Notes: generated by a model not told the origin, from the sequence alone. Positions 36,459-49,162 are shown, numbered from the stretch's first letter. The stretch: 64,000 nucleotides of DNA from Capitella teleta (GCA_000328365.1 KB293808.1:587488-651487), one strand, 5' to 3'. Numbers and translations are program-made.

Positions 36459-38525
36459 ATGGCCAGTAAACGCAAGCAGAGCTTAGACTCTTGGATCATC
36501 AAGAAGCAGAGGTTGGATCCCTCACGGTCACCCCCGGCCCCCCTCCCACCGCAGCTCCAACAACGGGTACGCAGAAGAGGGATGCCCATTGGATTTCAGG
36601 ATTCAACCAGGAGTGGTCGAAGGCGTACCCCTGGTTGAAGGAAGTGGATGGCGGTAAGTAATTAATGTTCAGTTGCTGATGCATGTACCCAATTGTGATT
36701 AATCATCTATGCACATCATGCATGTAATAATTATATTTGCGGATAACCAAGCTATAATTATTATGGAATGTTCAATTATGGAGTAAGTAATTACTAAACT
36801 GAGTATGCAATTCGTATATCACGGCCTTTTCCCGATCGTTTCTTCAAACACGAATGTATATACATGCACTTATTGTACGCTATAACGAAAATGTCTACAA
36901 GCATATAATATATAATTATATACCTTCCTCCAGTTATGTAATGCAATAGCACAGGCATATAGTAATACAGTAAAACCCCGCTAACTCAAATTTGAAGGGA
37001 CCAGCAAAAACACTTCGACGAAGAGGGGTTTTCAAATTCTCAACATTTTGGTAACGTTATGATCTATGAGATGACGTTATGATAGCATATTGATCTCAAA
37101 TTACGTTTTGATAGCGTAATGACCTACCCTTGACCACTTTAAAGCTGCCAACACATGAAGAAAAAAAACAAAAACAAAAAAAAAACAAACATTTGTTTAC
37201 GTTGTTTACTACAAAATATACAAAATCGGCCGAGAGAGGGGGATATTCTTTGTTCTTGCCGCCTTCAACCACAGCATCCTGTCACCTCCACTTTCTCTAT
37301 AATGCGCTTGAATCTTCTCAGAATTTTTTATCCAAGTTGACAGGGTGCTTGGTGGGATTCCAAACTTATCGGCGATGGCCTTTTCGCTGATCTCACCAGG
37401 AACTTGGTCTCCAGGGTTACACATGTGATCTTTCGTTTAATCGCCATTATTGCAGATATGTCTCGCAGAGATTCGTCGACAGACAATCACAGACTGATTA
37501 ATTTGTTGTGACGAATGATCGGATTTTATACTGATGGGCAGAGTTTGTTTATTATTGATGTTTCCCGCCTATTCAACATCAGAGGCTATACCGCTTTCTG
37601 TAATCGTCTTCATCAAAGACGCCTTCATGTGTTTTACTCCGATCGAAAATCCACTACATGCTCTCTCTTCTATTGTTAACCAAGCATCGTGAATGCGAGA
37701 GGTGACACGCGAGTCGAACTCTGTAAATGATTGTCCAAAACAGTAAACAGAGTGGCGTTAATTGCAATTAGCGAAAGGGTTCTTTGATCTAAAAAAAAAA
37801 AACTTCGACGAATACGATTCGATTTTGCTCAAGGGACCGAAAAATATGTTCGAGGATACAGGGTTTTTCGATGAAGCGGTGTTCGAGGAATCCGAGCAAT
37901 CTGTAATGCTAAAGTATAGGGAGTCGTCGGGACTTTGAAAACACTTCGACGAAGAGGGGTCTTCGAGTTATCCGTTTTCGAGTTAGCGGGGTTTTACTGT
38001 ACTTATAAGTGTACATGTTCTACTCTGCTACTAAACATGCTGTAGGCCTATTTGCGGCACGAGAACGACTCTGCTTAAAAGCGCACGAAAGTTCCTCGCT
38101 TGCACACGCCTGTTGACAATGCTTGGCAACAGCTCGATGTATGCATCTATAGTCTATGATATATGTGTAGGGTATCGCATGAGTTATATATCAGATTATC
38201 TTAACAGTTGGGGGAACACCGCTTGTCACTGCTACTCACGCACGACCCGAGAATGACTCTGCTTAAAATTCCTCGCTTGCACGCTCCCCTTGACAACGCT
38301 TGGAAATGAGGCTCTTTTGTTCTCAGCGTGCGCACTTAGCATAGTGGGGATACTAATAATATATTCTCCATCACAAACATGCATTTGAATTATTCGCGTT
38401 AGTTTATTACTAATTATGGTGATAGAATAAGATGACACACGCACTCAATCATTTCAGGCATGGTCTGCACTTGGTGTACCGCACATCGCAGGAAGGCGAG
38501 GAACAGGCTGATCGACACTGAATAA
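36459..38525 (+). pseudogene. Truncated hAT transposase start (TTF-type zinc finger)
   Basis: Exon 1 (36459-36653) begins MASKRKQSLDSWIIKKQRLD. In the next frame it continues TQKRDAHWISGFNQEWSKAYPWLKEVDG and splices at GTAAGT to an acceptor at 38457, giving GMVCTWCTAHRRKARNRLI before a stop at 38523. The order K/R-rich start, W-x5-PWL, then GMxCxxC is the N-terminus of TTF/ZNF862-like hAT transposases. A one-base frame change in the GC-rich stretch near 36520-36560 separates the two readings. The RNase-H-like catalytic core is absent. Host use of this stub is possible but unsupported. Confidence 0.6.
36966..38001 (-). mobile_element. pogo/Tigger-like element, copy 2 (complete ends)
   Basis: Terminal inverted repeats TACAGTAAAACCCCGCTAAC and its mirror end at 38001, each ending in the TA target dinucleotide. 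The minus strand encodes EKAIADKFGIPPSTLSTWIK, a CENP-B/pogo-type helix-turn-helix (37209-37424), but the DDE catalytic domain is missing. It is a deleted, non-autonomous copy. Copy 1 at 22533-23338 shares most of the rest. Confidence 0.85.
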
Positions 38526-38868
38526 TCTTATGATGATTACCCTGGAAGCCCCCAGCTGCCAGGACATGGAAGCCCACCTCCAGGAGGTTGCCGATAAGTG
38601 GAGCAAAGTTAAAAACCGAAGAATAAAATTTTGAAAAAGAATAAAATCCTTTAGTTATTTTGTTTTAGTAAGGAACATGATTACCTTATATATTCCTTCA
38701 GGCATACTCAGATTGGCTAGTTTCACAACTTTTACAACGTAATACTTGAAAAAATTTACGGGGGGGCATGCCCCCGGACCCCCCTAGGTTTGCTGCGCGC
38801 CTTCGGCGCTTGCCGCATATGTTAGAAAATAAGGGCTTTCATTTTGGGCTGGTGAGGACCCTGACACT

Positions 38869-40090
38869 ATCTTGATAATAAGAATAATCCTTAAATGTAA
38901 TCCAAGTAGGCTTACACTAAGTACATTTATATTATTGTAAAGTCACCAATCTGTCAACACTGTAAGCTAGAATCCAAGTTTGGGGTGTTCATTTGAGTGC
39001 ACTTAAGACTAGAGCTGGGCGAATACTGCTTCAACACGGATACACAGATAACGGATATCTGTGTTACTAATATCCGGATACGGACACTGATAGTTATGCC
39101 CAAACACGGGAGCATGCACCTGCAGCGTAATGCCTCATCGCCTGGCACACGCTATGAGCACTAAAGCCACACTCTGCCTGCAGGAGTTAAAGACAAGTGA
39201 CCTTGACCAATTACTGTCATCCTTCTTGCTACAATTCTTTTATCAAAACGTTCAGAATAAGTTTCAAGAGGCATCGCACATGTAGACAGCTCGCTTGCCT
39301 GTCGATTTCACAGGGGTAATTCCTTATCAGCGTAGGCTATTTGAAGTATTTTTCCCCAACTGCATGGGTCGCAGATTATAATGATCTGTATATACGAGTA
39401 AATCGTTTGAAATGTAACTTTAATAATTGTTCCTTTTAATGTTTACACCGTTTGTTTAATTCATTCTGCACTTCTTTTTACGGTTGTCCTCTGTGGAATC
39501 TGTAGCTGTCAAAATTACACCTGAATGAAAATAACAATATTTCAAACAATGACATCAAAATTAAACTTTTTGAAAGCTGGTTCAGCTCCATCGAGGCTGA
39601 AGACTTAGCTGATGTAAGTGCCATATTATAGATTTGTTGGGAATGCGGGAGGGCACAGTTACAGGCCTGCTGGATGCAGCAGAAGCTGAAAAAGCTCTGT
39701 TGTCCTTTATTTGTACATATTGATTATCTAATTGTATCTACTATTTTGTCTTCTTGTTTTGTTTTGTTCTGCATACATTACTATGTATTTTTTGACATGC
39801 AATAAATATATTATTATTATTAATACGCCCAAGATGCAAGGACAGTAACATGCACTTTGTGCTACATTGTACACTTTCAACAAGCATGATTTGGAAATGT
39901 ACAAACTGAGTAATTTCATGAGGCGCAAGTCAGTTTATGGCAATTGTTCTAGCTTGAAGTAATTCAAGACACTAGATCATCAAGTACATGTACTAGTCTA
40001 TATTAACTCTACATGTCTGATCAATTTCAAACATGGTTCAAGGGCGAGATAGTGATGAAAATCCTGTACTACAGTACAATGGGGCCAATG
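38869..40090. other. Intergenic, repeat remnants, no gene seen
   Basis: AGAGCTGGGCGAATACTGC at about 39010 resembles a hAT-type terminal sequence. A LINE-like 3' tail, GCAATAAATATATTATTATT, ends near 39824. No exon chain. Confidence 0.4.
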
Positions 40091-40300
40091 TAGTACTTTA
40101 GAACAGGACATTTCTGTGGACTACAAATTTTGCAGTTTATGGCAGAGGCCTTCATTCACGGCATCAATTATTTGCGGTCATGCGTAGGGTCATATGAGAT
40201 CACTCAGAAAGATTTCGCGGGCTTTTAATTTTTGCTGTCGATCGTGACCGTGAATATAGCAAAAAATTCAGGTGACGCAAAAATTTCCTGTTGTACAGTA
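40091..40300 (-). mobile_element. About 205-bp TA MITE, copy 1
   Basis: Reverse complement matches 46953-47153 along its whole length. Ends are of the form TACTGTACAACAGGAAATTT, with the inverse at the other end, and a TA dinucleotide at each edge as in Tc1/mariner-type elements. It lies just upstream of HOP2. Confidence 0.7.
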
Positions 40301-40550
40301 TCTTTGGTCTTAGTCTACTCAGTACTGTACTGCAGTGTGATGAATAGATGATGGCGATGATGATGATCCTGCCTTCATGGTCAGCCTCCACAATGGGCAC
40401 AAACTCACCCGACACTGCATTCAGTTTGTTCTCCCATTCAGCAAAATATCTTCTTCTTTTAGTCACTGCATGTCAAATGAGACAAAATTCCCGAATGAGC
40501 AAGGCTATGTCAGTTGTAAATAATTTGTATTGTCCTTTTTTTTTTCTCAG

Positions 40551-42182
40551 CGTGTGAGCAGAGCATTGCCTCCTATTTGACCAAACAGAATCGACCGTAT
40601 AGTGCCATCGACATATACAACAATCTGCACAAGGCTTTTGGAAAAACGGTCTCAAATATCTTTATTCCTTTACCTAGTTTCTGTTTTGAACACTATGAAG
40701 TTTGATTTTGAAAATAATTAAAAATATCAAGTAAGACAGCCTAATTGTCATTTTGTTTAGTAACAGACCAATTAACAATTTTTGAGTGACTTTGAAATTA
40801 TTCATCTTGTCATCAGCTGGTTGTGAAGTCCTTGGAATGTTTGGCCAGTAGCGGTAAAATTCGCTCCAAGAGTTATGGCAAGCAGACCGTGTTTGTTGCT
40901 GATCAGGTAGGCTAAATAGCCTAATTGGAGCCTTCGTTAAGTGGCCTTAATTATGTGCTATTTATAGGCACAATTCCCTGAGGTGGATGAGGATGAATTG
41001 AAATGCATGGAATCTAAAATCACCGATCTCTCCTCCAAGATTCAGTCCACGAACGAACAATGCCGCAGCATGGAATCACGTAGGTCTCAGTTATGAATAA
41101 TATTGTGTATATCTGTTATTTAATTATGGGGGGGGGGGAGGGGGGGGATTAAACCTCAATGCCATTTGGTTGAATGTCTGATTTTCTGCAGAGCTGCGTG
41201 GTCTAAACAGCGCATTGACCACAGAGCAAGCCAAAGAGAGGCTGGCTGAAGCCACGCAAGAGGTGTGCACCTCAACTCGCTGAATGATCGCTCAGTTCTG
41301 ATGTAATATTTTCTCCTTTGTTGCAGTGCGAAAGCGTTGGCTGTCGATTGAATAACATCAAGTCCAACAACAATTCAGTTGCACCCGAAGAGAGGATGGA
41401 GGTCAGTGGAATTATTATTTACTTATACCGAACAATTTTTAATTTTTAATGCCAATTTTATATTTTTAAATTTGTAATAAAGATTGATTATGAATTGAGT
41501 TTATAGATTTTCTGGACCATTTAAGTTTTAATTCTGAATATTTCACATCTTAATGTGACTTTTGATTGTGTAATTGAATCTCTAAATTTGTAATCCATAT
41601 TGCTATGATTAATCTGTGTATTTTGAGTGAGACTGATCTGTATTCTGCAGGACTGTAAAATTCATAAGCAGAAGGTTTGGCTATGTATGTGACAATAGCT
41701 GTTAGTGAAATGAAGGATTTCCACATATTATAAATAGACTGCCCAAAGGGAGGACAAATTAATGACACAATACTAGTAAATATTTTACAAATAATTCATC
41801 AATTATTGTATCAACAGATAATGGAAAACCGTGCTAAGTATGTGAAAGAATGGCGCAAGAGAAAAAGATTGGTGAGTTGACTGATTTAAATTATTTTTAA
41901 ATACTAAAGAAGATATTGACATCTATTTGATGCACCCTAAAACCCATGTTCTAAGGTACTACAAATTAATTAAATGTTTCACATTAGTTGTCCTATTTTC
42001 CAGGGTAATGACATACTCAATGCTATATTGGAGGGATACCCTAAGAGCAAGAAAGAGCTATTTGTGAGTACCTATTTTTTTCCCATTAATTACTCAAGGT
42101 AAAAAAAATTTTAATCATGTTTTAGGAAGATATTGGGATCGAAACAGATGAGGATTACAATGTGAAGCCTCCTGATATTTAA
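40551..42182 (+). CDS. PSMC3IP: Homologous-pairing protein 2 (HOP2)
   Basis: HOP2 acts with MND1 to help RAD51/DMC1 pair homologous DNA in meiosis. Eight exons (40551-40648, 40817-40906, 40968-41079, 41192-41262, 41327-41401, 41818-41871, 42004-42063, 42126-42182) join in frame. The winged-helix domain reads YLTKQNRPYSAIDIYNNLHK, VVKSLECLASSGKIRSKSYG and KQTVFVADQ. A coiled coil follows, and then the C-terminal signature VKEWRKRKRL, AILEGYPKSKKELF, EDIGIETDEDYNVKPPDI, nearly identical to vertebrate HOP2. The start exon is not certain. An ATG at 40393 with exon 40393-40423 would supply the needed phase and the short N-terminus MGTNSPDTAF, but its donor GTTTGT is weak. Poly(A) signal AATAAA at 42241. 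Convergent with CFAP69. Confidence 0.93.
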
Positions 42183-42681
42183 GCATGCTATAATCAACAG
42201 TTGTAATTTTCAATTCAATATTATTTTGTATTATTTTGTGAATAAATTTTTATATAAACAAAGCTGCTTATATGTGTAACTCTGTAATTGTTTGATATAA
42301 ATGTGTATGCTATATTTGGGGTTTGCATCTGAAAAAGCCCAAATCTTTTTTGTTAGTCAGTTTCAAAATTTAAATAATTGAGTTGTATGCCTTCACAAAT
42401 GAAAGTGGAATCTTCCATATGGTCCACAATACAAGTGGTCTTTTAGTGTCTTGAAGTCACTCTTTGAAACTTGTGGGGATCTTCCTTAATTGCAGCCTGT
42501 TGTTAGATACAGGTACATATAGAGGGAATTATCATTTTTATCATTGTTGATGTATGAAAATTACATAATCATATCCTAAAAGATACAAAGATTCAAAGAA
42601 AATTTGAAGAGAACATGTTTATACTTCGCACAAACAAACAAATTTATATCACAGAATAGCGCATGTATTGTAGAGTTGAAA
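42183..42681. other. Convergent intergenic region of HOP2 and CFAP69
   Basis: About 500 bp that must hold both 3' UTRs. AATAAA for HOP2 is at 42241. No further gene. Confidence 0.6.
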
Positions 42682-45600
42682 TCAGTTCTCTTCCTCGGTG
42701 TACTTTCGTGGCTTAATTGTTCCCGTTGTGGAGTCATAATTCACAAGGAGACCCCCCGTCAAAGCCAGAGGCGTGCTCTCCACCTGGATGCAACGCCCAC
42801 CAAAAGTCTGAAAAAGAGGTCACAAAGGGTCATGGGTAATCTGACCTTCATGAATCTGAGTCAAGTTAACCTCGCTACCAAATTTGCGTAGAAACGCGGA
42901 TAATAATTAATTACAGTGTAGAGGACAGCCGCTGGATTAGATTTAAGAGAAGGATACTCACAGTGGTGTTGAGGTTGGAGATATCCGTAGCATGGAAGTT
43001 GTCCCTGATGAGATAATTATTACATGTATGATCAAATTTATTGAATGAAATCCTCACTGAGCTTTGTAGTTGGATTGCACACGAGATGCATCCACTGATA
43101 ATTCTTGACGTTCCTTCGCAGCCTGTGAAATTGAGAGAGTGATATGAGGCATTTCAGTCTTATGGGGTGGGGTACACACCCTTAGCAACAGGTGATTGGA
43201 CGTCCGAGCGACAAATTCATTGAAGTTCTTGATGGCTTTCTCTTTCTGTCGATGGTTCTCACGTATCTAAGGAGAGATAAGGATTAGAAAAAGATAAGAT
43301 ATGCCATGAAGATCAGAGTGAGAAATATGGGTGCATATACCTCTGCATATTGCTCTTGTTCATCAATGAGGTCCTGTTGGTGTTGGGCCTCTGTGAGTTC
43401 CTTCTGCACTTGCAGCACATGCTCTGCCCGCTCTTCAATCGTACGAGATATTGCCTCCAGTGCCTGGAGGTCAGGGGTCACAGGTCGGACTTCTTCTTGC
43501 ACCAACTCTTGTTGAATTTCAGACCACACTTCACCCAACTTGGAAATCAAGAATTACGTATTAAAAAATTGTCACTTATATGCAGAGTACCTTGAAGTCC
43601 ATGTAATGCTCAATGATAGTCAGGGTGACATGATCTTCAGTCGTTAATCCAGGTAACTCGATGAATCCTAAGTATTGAATGTTGGTTGGATAAACTACAA
43701 AGTGCATACCCTCCTTACCAGTTTTGCAGAACAGAGCGTACAACTTGGCGCGCATGTTCTCTGAGACGTCGACAATCGCCTGACTTGGGCAATTTGCAGG
43801 CACAGCAATCACACCCTGTTGCTCCTGCAGTCCTCCCATGAGAGGTCGGTGAATATCTATAAGCACGCTCTGATTACACAATTGTGTCCTGGAGGAATGA
43901 AACCAACCTTTGATGGCTCCCAATTCATCTCTCTGCACCCCAATCTCCTCCTCCTCCTCCCTCCAGATATCACACAACAAATGAGCAGCAGATATATCAA
44001 GAGGACCTCTCCATGCTGCAATATGTGCGATGGTTTTGGGGCTCTCTGCGATGTCAAGCAAACAGCCCAAGATGAGGTTGTGCATGTTCTTGGGGCTGTT
44101 CTGCAGGAGGTCAATGAGGAAAAAGACACCCTCCTTCTCCAGGAAGTAGTCCTCTGTGACGTAACAGCCCACAATGGCACACCTACAAGGAGATTTCGAT
44201 GAACTCTGCAGGTGAATGAATAATTTACTGACCACACGCAGTCCACAGCTGAGAGCAGCAAGCGATGATGACCAAGGCCAGAGGAGAGGAGGTGTGGGTC
44301 AGTGTTGAGGAAGTCAACTACGACATCCACTCCTTGGCTGCCAAACAACTCCTGTTGAGGGAATTATTATTACAATTCTTGATTTTGGAAATACAGGGCA
44401 AAACTTTGTTCCCAATTAAATACATATTTTTGACGTAAAAATGTCATAGAATACATTTCATTAGTACTCATTACTGAACTAACTGAAGCCATGAGTACGT
44501 CTGTGTCAGCGAATGTCAATGACTAACGTGTTTCTCACCTTACGATGCATGTCATTTTCACAGAGAGCAGACAGAATGATGAGCATGTCTGTCTGGATTT
44601 CAATATCAATTGAATCCTCAGTTCTTTTGCTTCTAATCTGCAGGAATCTACTCAAGATTGTTGTTAATTGGGTGATGGCGCCTTGATCAGCCAGGTCTTG
44701 CAGAATGTTCTCCTTTCCGTTTGACACCATGCTACGAATCAGCCGAAGACAGTGTCGCATTTGAGCTCGCTTGTTGCCTCGGCCACCAGCACCATGGAAA
44801 CTGTTGCCATGACCGCCAAACTCATCAGAGCCAAAGCACCACTCAAGGAGCAGAAGCAGCCGAGTGGATCCCTGGCACGTCATGTACTCTTCTTCCATCA
44901 GAGGGCAAAGGGTCGTGAGGGCAGAAAGAGCGAGCAGTTGGATCTCCTCAAACTGAGCCACCGTCCAGTCCTGAGGTGGCATCACACGTTCATTGGCTTT
45001 TACGTAGGAAAACAAAGCAAGCAGCAGCTTTCCCTCGGAGAAGATCTGTGCGTAATACACAGCATACGTGATTGAGAGACAGCCATAAAAGATAAATTTA
45101 ACCCACGGGGATGACAGCAGGATCTTTGCTGAGCACAACCAGAATGTTGATGAGGAGCTTCTTCAGCTCAAAGTCTTCTTGGTTCTTCATCAACTTAAGA
45201 TGTCGAACCAACGCATTGTGACTTTTGACTAGGGAGAGATTATTCATGATTTTTGTGTTTATCATAAGTAGATTATTAGAAGCTACCTTCTTGGAATGTG
45301 GCAAACAAGGTCAGTTGTTTGACAAATCCGGTTTCAATGAAAGGAGCGCGTGTTGCGTGGGTCGCTATGAGGGTTGCGATCACAAGGAGATCGTTCCTCA
45401 ACTGTCGCTGGTAATGGCTGAATCCCTGAGTCAAGAAATGGATGAACGCATCCCTCAACTGACTGTAAAAGATGGAATACGCGAGTGCAAAATCGTTTGT
45501 TGAAAATGACTCACTTGATGCAGTTGTTGTTACTTAGTTGTTTGGCAAATTCTTCCCGTTTTCCAAGTTCTAGAATGTTCCACAAAATGTCAATGGAACG

Positions 45601-48600
45601 GAACATCAGCTGTCCACTTGGATCAGAATCATTCAAGCGCGAGCAGAGACGGTTTGCTCCGTCCGCCTGCAGCATTTGGTCACAGTTGCTGGCTGCAAGA
45701 GATGGACCGTAAGGCGACGGAGAGACACGAGAGAGTGAGTAGCATTACCTGATTTTCTAGAGAGTCGCTGCAGCACTCCAAGTACAGAACTTCTGATCTC
45801 TGTGTCTTCTTCAATCAACGCAAGTGACTACAGATAAAAAAGTATTGAAAAAGCTCTGCGACTGTGAAAACTCAACCTTGACGAGAGTTTCAGCAACATC
45901 ACTCTTCTCCAGAATACGCTGATTGTAATCGAGTGTGTTGGCTTTGTGTCCTGGGAAAAATAATGTCCTCTAATAATAAGTTATTCTAAGCCAGTGCATA
46001 CACAAGCTGCTTTCAATTGAAGCCAGTAAAATTTGAGATTTTCTAAAGAACTCACTTTGAACCATTTGTCCAGCATTTTTAGCACAATAGAAAGTTATCA
46101 GAGTGTTGCAGATTTCATTTCTGACCCCAGGGCATGGAACGCGCATGAGGTACCCTGCAAACAAAATACCGGTAATAATTAATGCATATGATTAGGACTG
46201 CAACCAGAGGCTACTCACCCAGTTGAGCAACAGATTCAATGGCGATTTGTTCAAAAGCGATTTCATCCGATGATTTCTCTTTCAAGAACGGGATTCCACA
46301 CAAGCGTATGATTTCAATCATTGGATCAATGTACACTGAACTTTCTTCAATGCGATCGGCACAGATGTTAAGCACTTTAAACACAGCAACCAAGTCCTTC
46401 ATCACCTTGTTTCATGGTCAAGGAATCTACATATAATATACATTTACTAAATTGGGATATACAATATCAGACTTCAGATCATGGCAATTAATTTATCATG
46501 TGTACTACTAGTATAACTAAGGATACAAATCCCTTTGAGTAGTACTTGACGACTTTTCGCAAAGCGTGGACATGTCTCTCATACAGCATGGCCTGAAAAT
46601 ATAATTCTTCAATTGACTGCCAGAAAATGGCGTTTCAAAGATAAGCAATTGAATTACAAAAAAATTGAAAAAATAGTTCTTTAAATTGATAATTCTCAAA
46701 AAGTGAAAATTTTACCGAGTGTGGATCAGTCAGCAGCTTCACTACTTTATTCAGGTTGATGTGCTGAAGTTTTGCTCCCTGAAAATATAGTTCAATACAT
46801 AGTTATTACAAATTTTCCATGGGTTTATATCAATTAAATCATAGTGATAGGCCTAATAAAATTTGACACAGGTGAAAAATATATCACCAATACTTGGATA
46901 TACTGTAAAACAGCAAAATTCAGAGGACAGGAAATGTTCGCTATGTATAGCCTACTGTAGAACAGGAAATTTTCGCGTCGCGTGAAATTTTCACTATATT
47001 CGCGCTCACGATCGAGCTTGAAAATTAGATGCCCGTGAAATATTTCTGGGTGATCTTATATTATACGACTCTACGCTTGACCGCGAATAATGGCCTCAGC
47101 CATAAAACTGCGAAATTTGCAGTCCGTGGAAATTTCATGTTCTATGTACAGTATTATGTTTGCAATGGATATACAGAGTGGGCCAGAAGTAATCTATCTA
47201 CTCCACGTTAAAGATCTCAATGCTTTCCAATAATGCTTTCCAATGGTGCTACGCATTTCTGAGAAAATGTAAAAATCACACAAAGATAAGGGAAATAAAT
47301 ACTTGCTATGGTTAGTCTAACATGACATGCTGCTATTCCTATCATTTCTATTCCAATTTCAACATTCATGCCGATTTATCTCAATTTATAGAGTGCACTC
47401 AACATTCTGCGATATTTCCTTTTGGCGGCAAACAGGGCCTCAGACCATGGATAAGCTTCATTCAACGCATAACTAAGGCAATGCTCTCGTATTATCGTTT
47501 TGTTTGAGAGTGCTATTATTGTGACAATAGCACTAATGTTTATCTCATAATATTAAAAGAAAGCAGAGAGTTTGTATTGAAGTGCCATCCAAGAGATGCC
47601 ATTCCTTAACCCTTCCTGTGCTTTAATATCTTAGGCCCCGTATCCCTCTGTCACATTAATTTCAGAATTTGTAAAACTTCGGATGTACAATCTTGAAAAA
47701 ATCATATCTCAGCCATTTCTCAACATAAACTAATATTCTTTATACCAAATTGCATCTACAGATTCTGAATTTTCTGATGAACCCATAGTCAAAGCTAAGA
47801 AACTAAGAAAAACAATATGTTTCATTTGATAAAACATTATTACAAGAATTTTTCTAAAAGCTTCAAATACAAGGTAAAATAATAGCAAAAGTTACCAAGT
47901 GAATGTTAGGAAACTTATGAACACTGAACATTACCATTAATAGCATTCAAGAGTATGATATCTTTTGAAACAGTCAGGGATGCAGAAGGTGACTTTGCAA
48001 TCAGCACACCAGTAACTAGAACTAGAAACGTCTGCAGAAGCCATGGTTAACAGCAATGTGTAGTAAAACAGCATATTACCACATGTAATAAATGTTTCAT
48101 TCATGAAATAATGTCTACATCAGGCTAAAATAGCAACAATTGTGCACAATAGAATCTGCAGACGTTTAAATATCCTAGCATTTAAACAGAGGTCGGCAGA
48201 TTCAAAACAAAGCTGAGGCTAAAAATAAATAACCACATGGCTGAAACCGGAAGCCTAAAGTAGGTCACATCTCCGAGCATAACCGACGATCGATTTATGT
48301 CACGGAAAGTAACGGAAAGTGCCGACTAACTTCGTGTATCTTCGCAATAGAATCTATCTGCAGACATTTAAATCCCCCAACAGAGGTCAGCAAGTTCAAA
48401 ACAGAGCTGAGGCTAAAAATAAACGACCACGTGACTGGAAACGGAAGCCTAAAGTAGGTCACATCTCTGAGCATAACCGACGATCGATTTATGTCACGGA
48501 AAGCAACGGAAAGTGCCAACTAACTTCGGGTATCTTCGGAAACGACTATTGTCGCGATTAGCAGTCAGAAGGATCATAACACATAGCGACAATAGTCACG

Positions 48601-49162
48601 AATAGCACAGGAAGGGTTAATGCTCGTTCGGGGGCTTATCTGATTTTGCTCTCTTCGCATAAGACATAGAGCTGTGCATAGCTGAAATGACCCCTGGGGG
48701 TTACCACAGGGATAATCTGGTGTCAGGAGTTTATGCGGACAACTCTGGTATGCGGACAATTGCTATTGGAATTCCAGCTGTCCATATACCACAGGTACTA
48801 CTGTAGTTATTTTTCTGCAATAATTGATACATTTTAGCAAATTTCAGAGTTTTGTTTTTAACATAAAGTAGATAGACTACTTTTGGTCCACTCTAGCTGT
48901 ATACTAACTTAGTAACTGTAGTAACTGTATACTAGTATAGGCCAAATTATTAGGCCATATTGCTTTATTGGCATATGATAATTTTCCAAAGTCTGAAGTA
49001 AAAAAGATCAGTCTTTTCACTCACCTGAAGTGCCCCTGCATCTTCATCGGTGATGATGTGGCCCACAATTGGGATTCTCTCTCCCTCCATTTTCCCCATA
49101 GTTGAAAACATGGTCACTGAAGTTGGGGGTCCAGTTGGCATGAGTTGTGTTTGGGTTGCCAT
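42682..49162 (-). CDS. CFAP69: Cilia- and flagella-associated protein 69
   Basis: Armadillo-like protein needed for sperm flagellum and olfactory cilium function in mammals. About 18 minus-strand exons, starting 49025-49162 (MATQTQLMPTGPPTSV..., IPIVGHIITDEDAGALQ), then 46716-46778, about 46527-46593 and 46220-46413, down to the last at 42682-42807. Family landmarks: VFKVLNICADRIEESS, FLTQGFSHYQRQLRND, EDFELKKLLINILVVLSKDP, EEYMTCQGSTRLLLLLEWC, GNSFHGAGGRGNKRAQMRHC, CYVTEDYFLEKEGVFFLIDL and the C-terminal FGGRCIQVESTPLAL. Each has a clear match in vertebrate CFAP69. Intron 1 (2.2 kb) carries a MITE and a tandem duplication. Two introns (43861-43911 region and 43671-43721 region) are 51 nt and stop-free in the reading frame. 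Middle exon ends were read by eye and may be off by a few bases. Confidence 0.93.
46953..47153 (+). mobile_element. About 200-bp TA MITE, copy 2, in CFAP69 intron 1
   Basis: Begins TACTGTAGAACAGGAAATTT and ends with the inverse form ...ATGTACAGTA. Homologous over its length to 40091-40300. Both copies keep a central CGATCG(A) word and a ...GCCTC(A/T)GCCATAAA... block. Confidence 0.7.
48148..48544. repeat. Tandem duplication, about 198-bp unit, in CFAP69 intron 1
   Basis: AATAGAATCTGCAGACG... at 48148 and AATAGAATCTATCTGCAGAC at 48346 start two head-to-tail copies. They share GAGCATAACCGACGATCGAT, TTATGTCACGGAAAG and GGAAGCCTAAAGTAGGTCAC, about 90% alike. The intron remains non-coding. Confidence 0.8.

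Larger units (their letters stand above)
36022..38863 (+). mobile_element. hAT-type transposon with 5-bp target duplication, pogo element nested inside
   Basis: The left end CAGGGTTCTCGCCAGAGCC and the right end (reverse complement CAGGGTCCTCACCAGCCC) are terminal inverted repeats. Each is flanked directly by ACACT (36017-36021 and 38864-38868). A 5-bp duplication with CAGGG ends matches the hAT5 type rather than classic 8-bp hATs. Coding exons of a TTF-type zinc-finger transposase start lie inside (36459-36653 and 38458-38525). The body of the transposase is missing, so the copy is non-autonomous. A 1,036-bp pogo-type element occupies its intron. A GC-rich palindrome GGGGGGGCATGCCCCC lies at 38761-38776. 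Confidence 0.8.

Noticed and set aside
40494-40511. ATG AGC AAG GCT ATG TCA as HOP2 start (resembles human MSK...)
   Set aside because: The phase does not fit the next exon: joining at any nearby GT gives a stop within a few codons.
43306-44202. Plus-strand frames opposite CFAP69
   Set aside because: Antisense to supported exons, with no domain.
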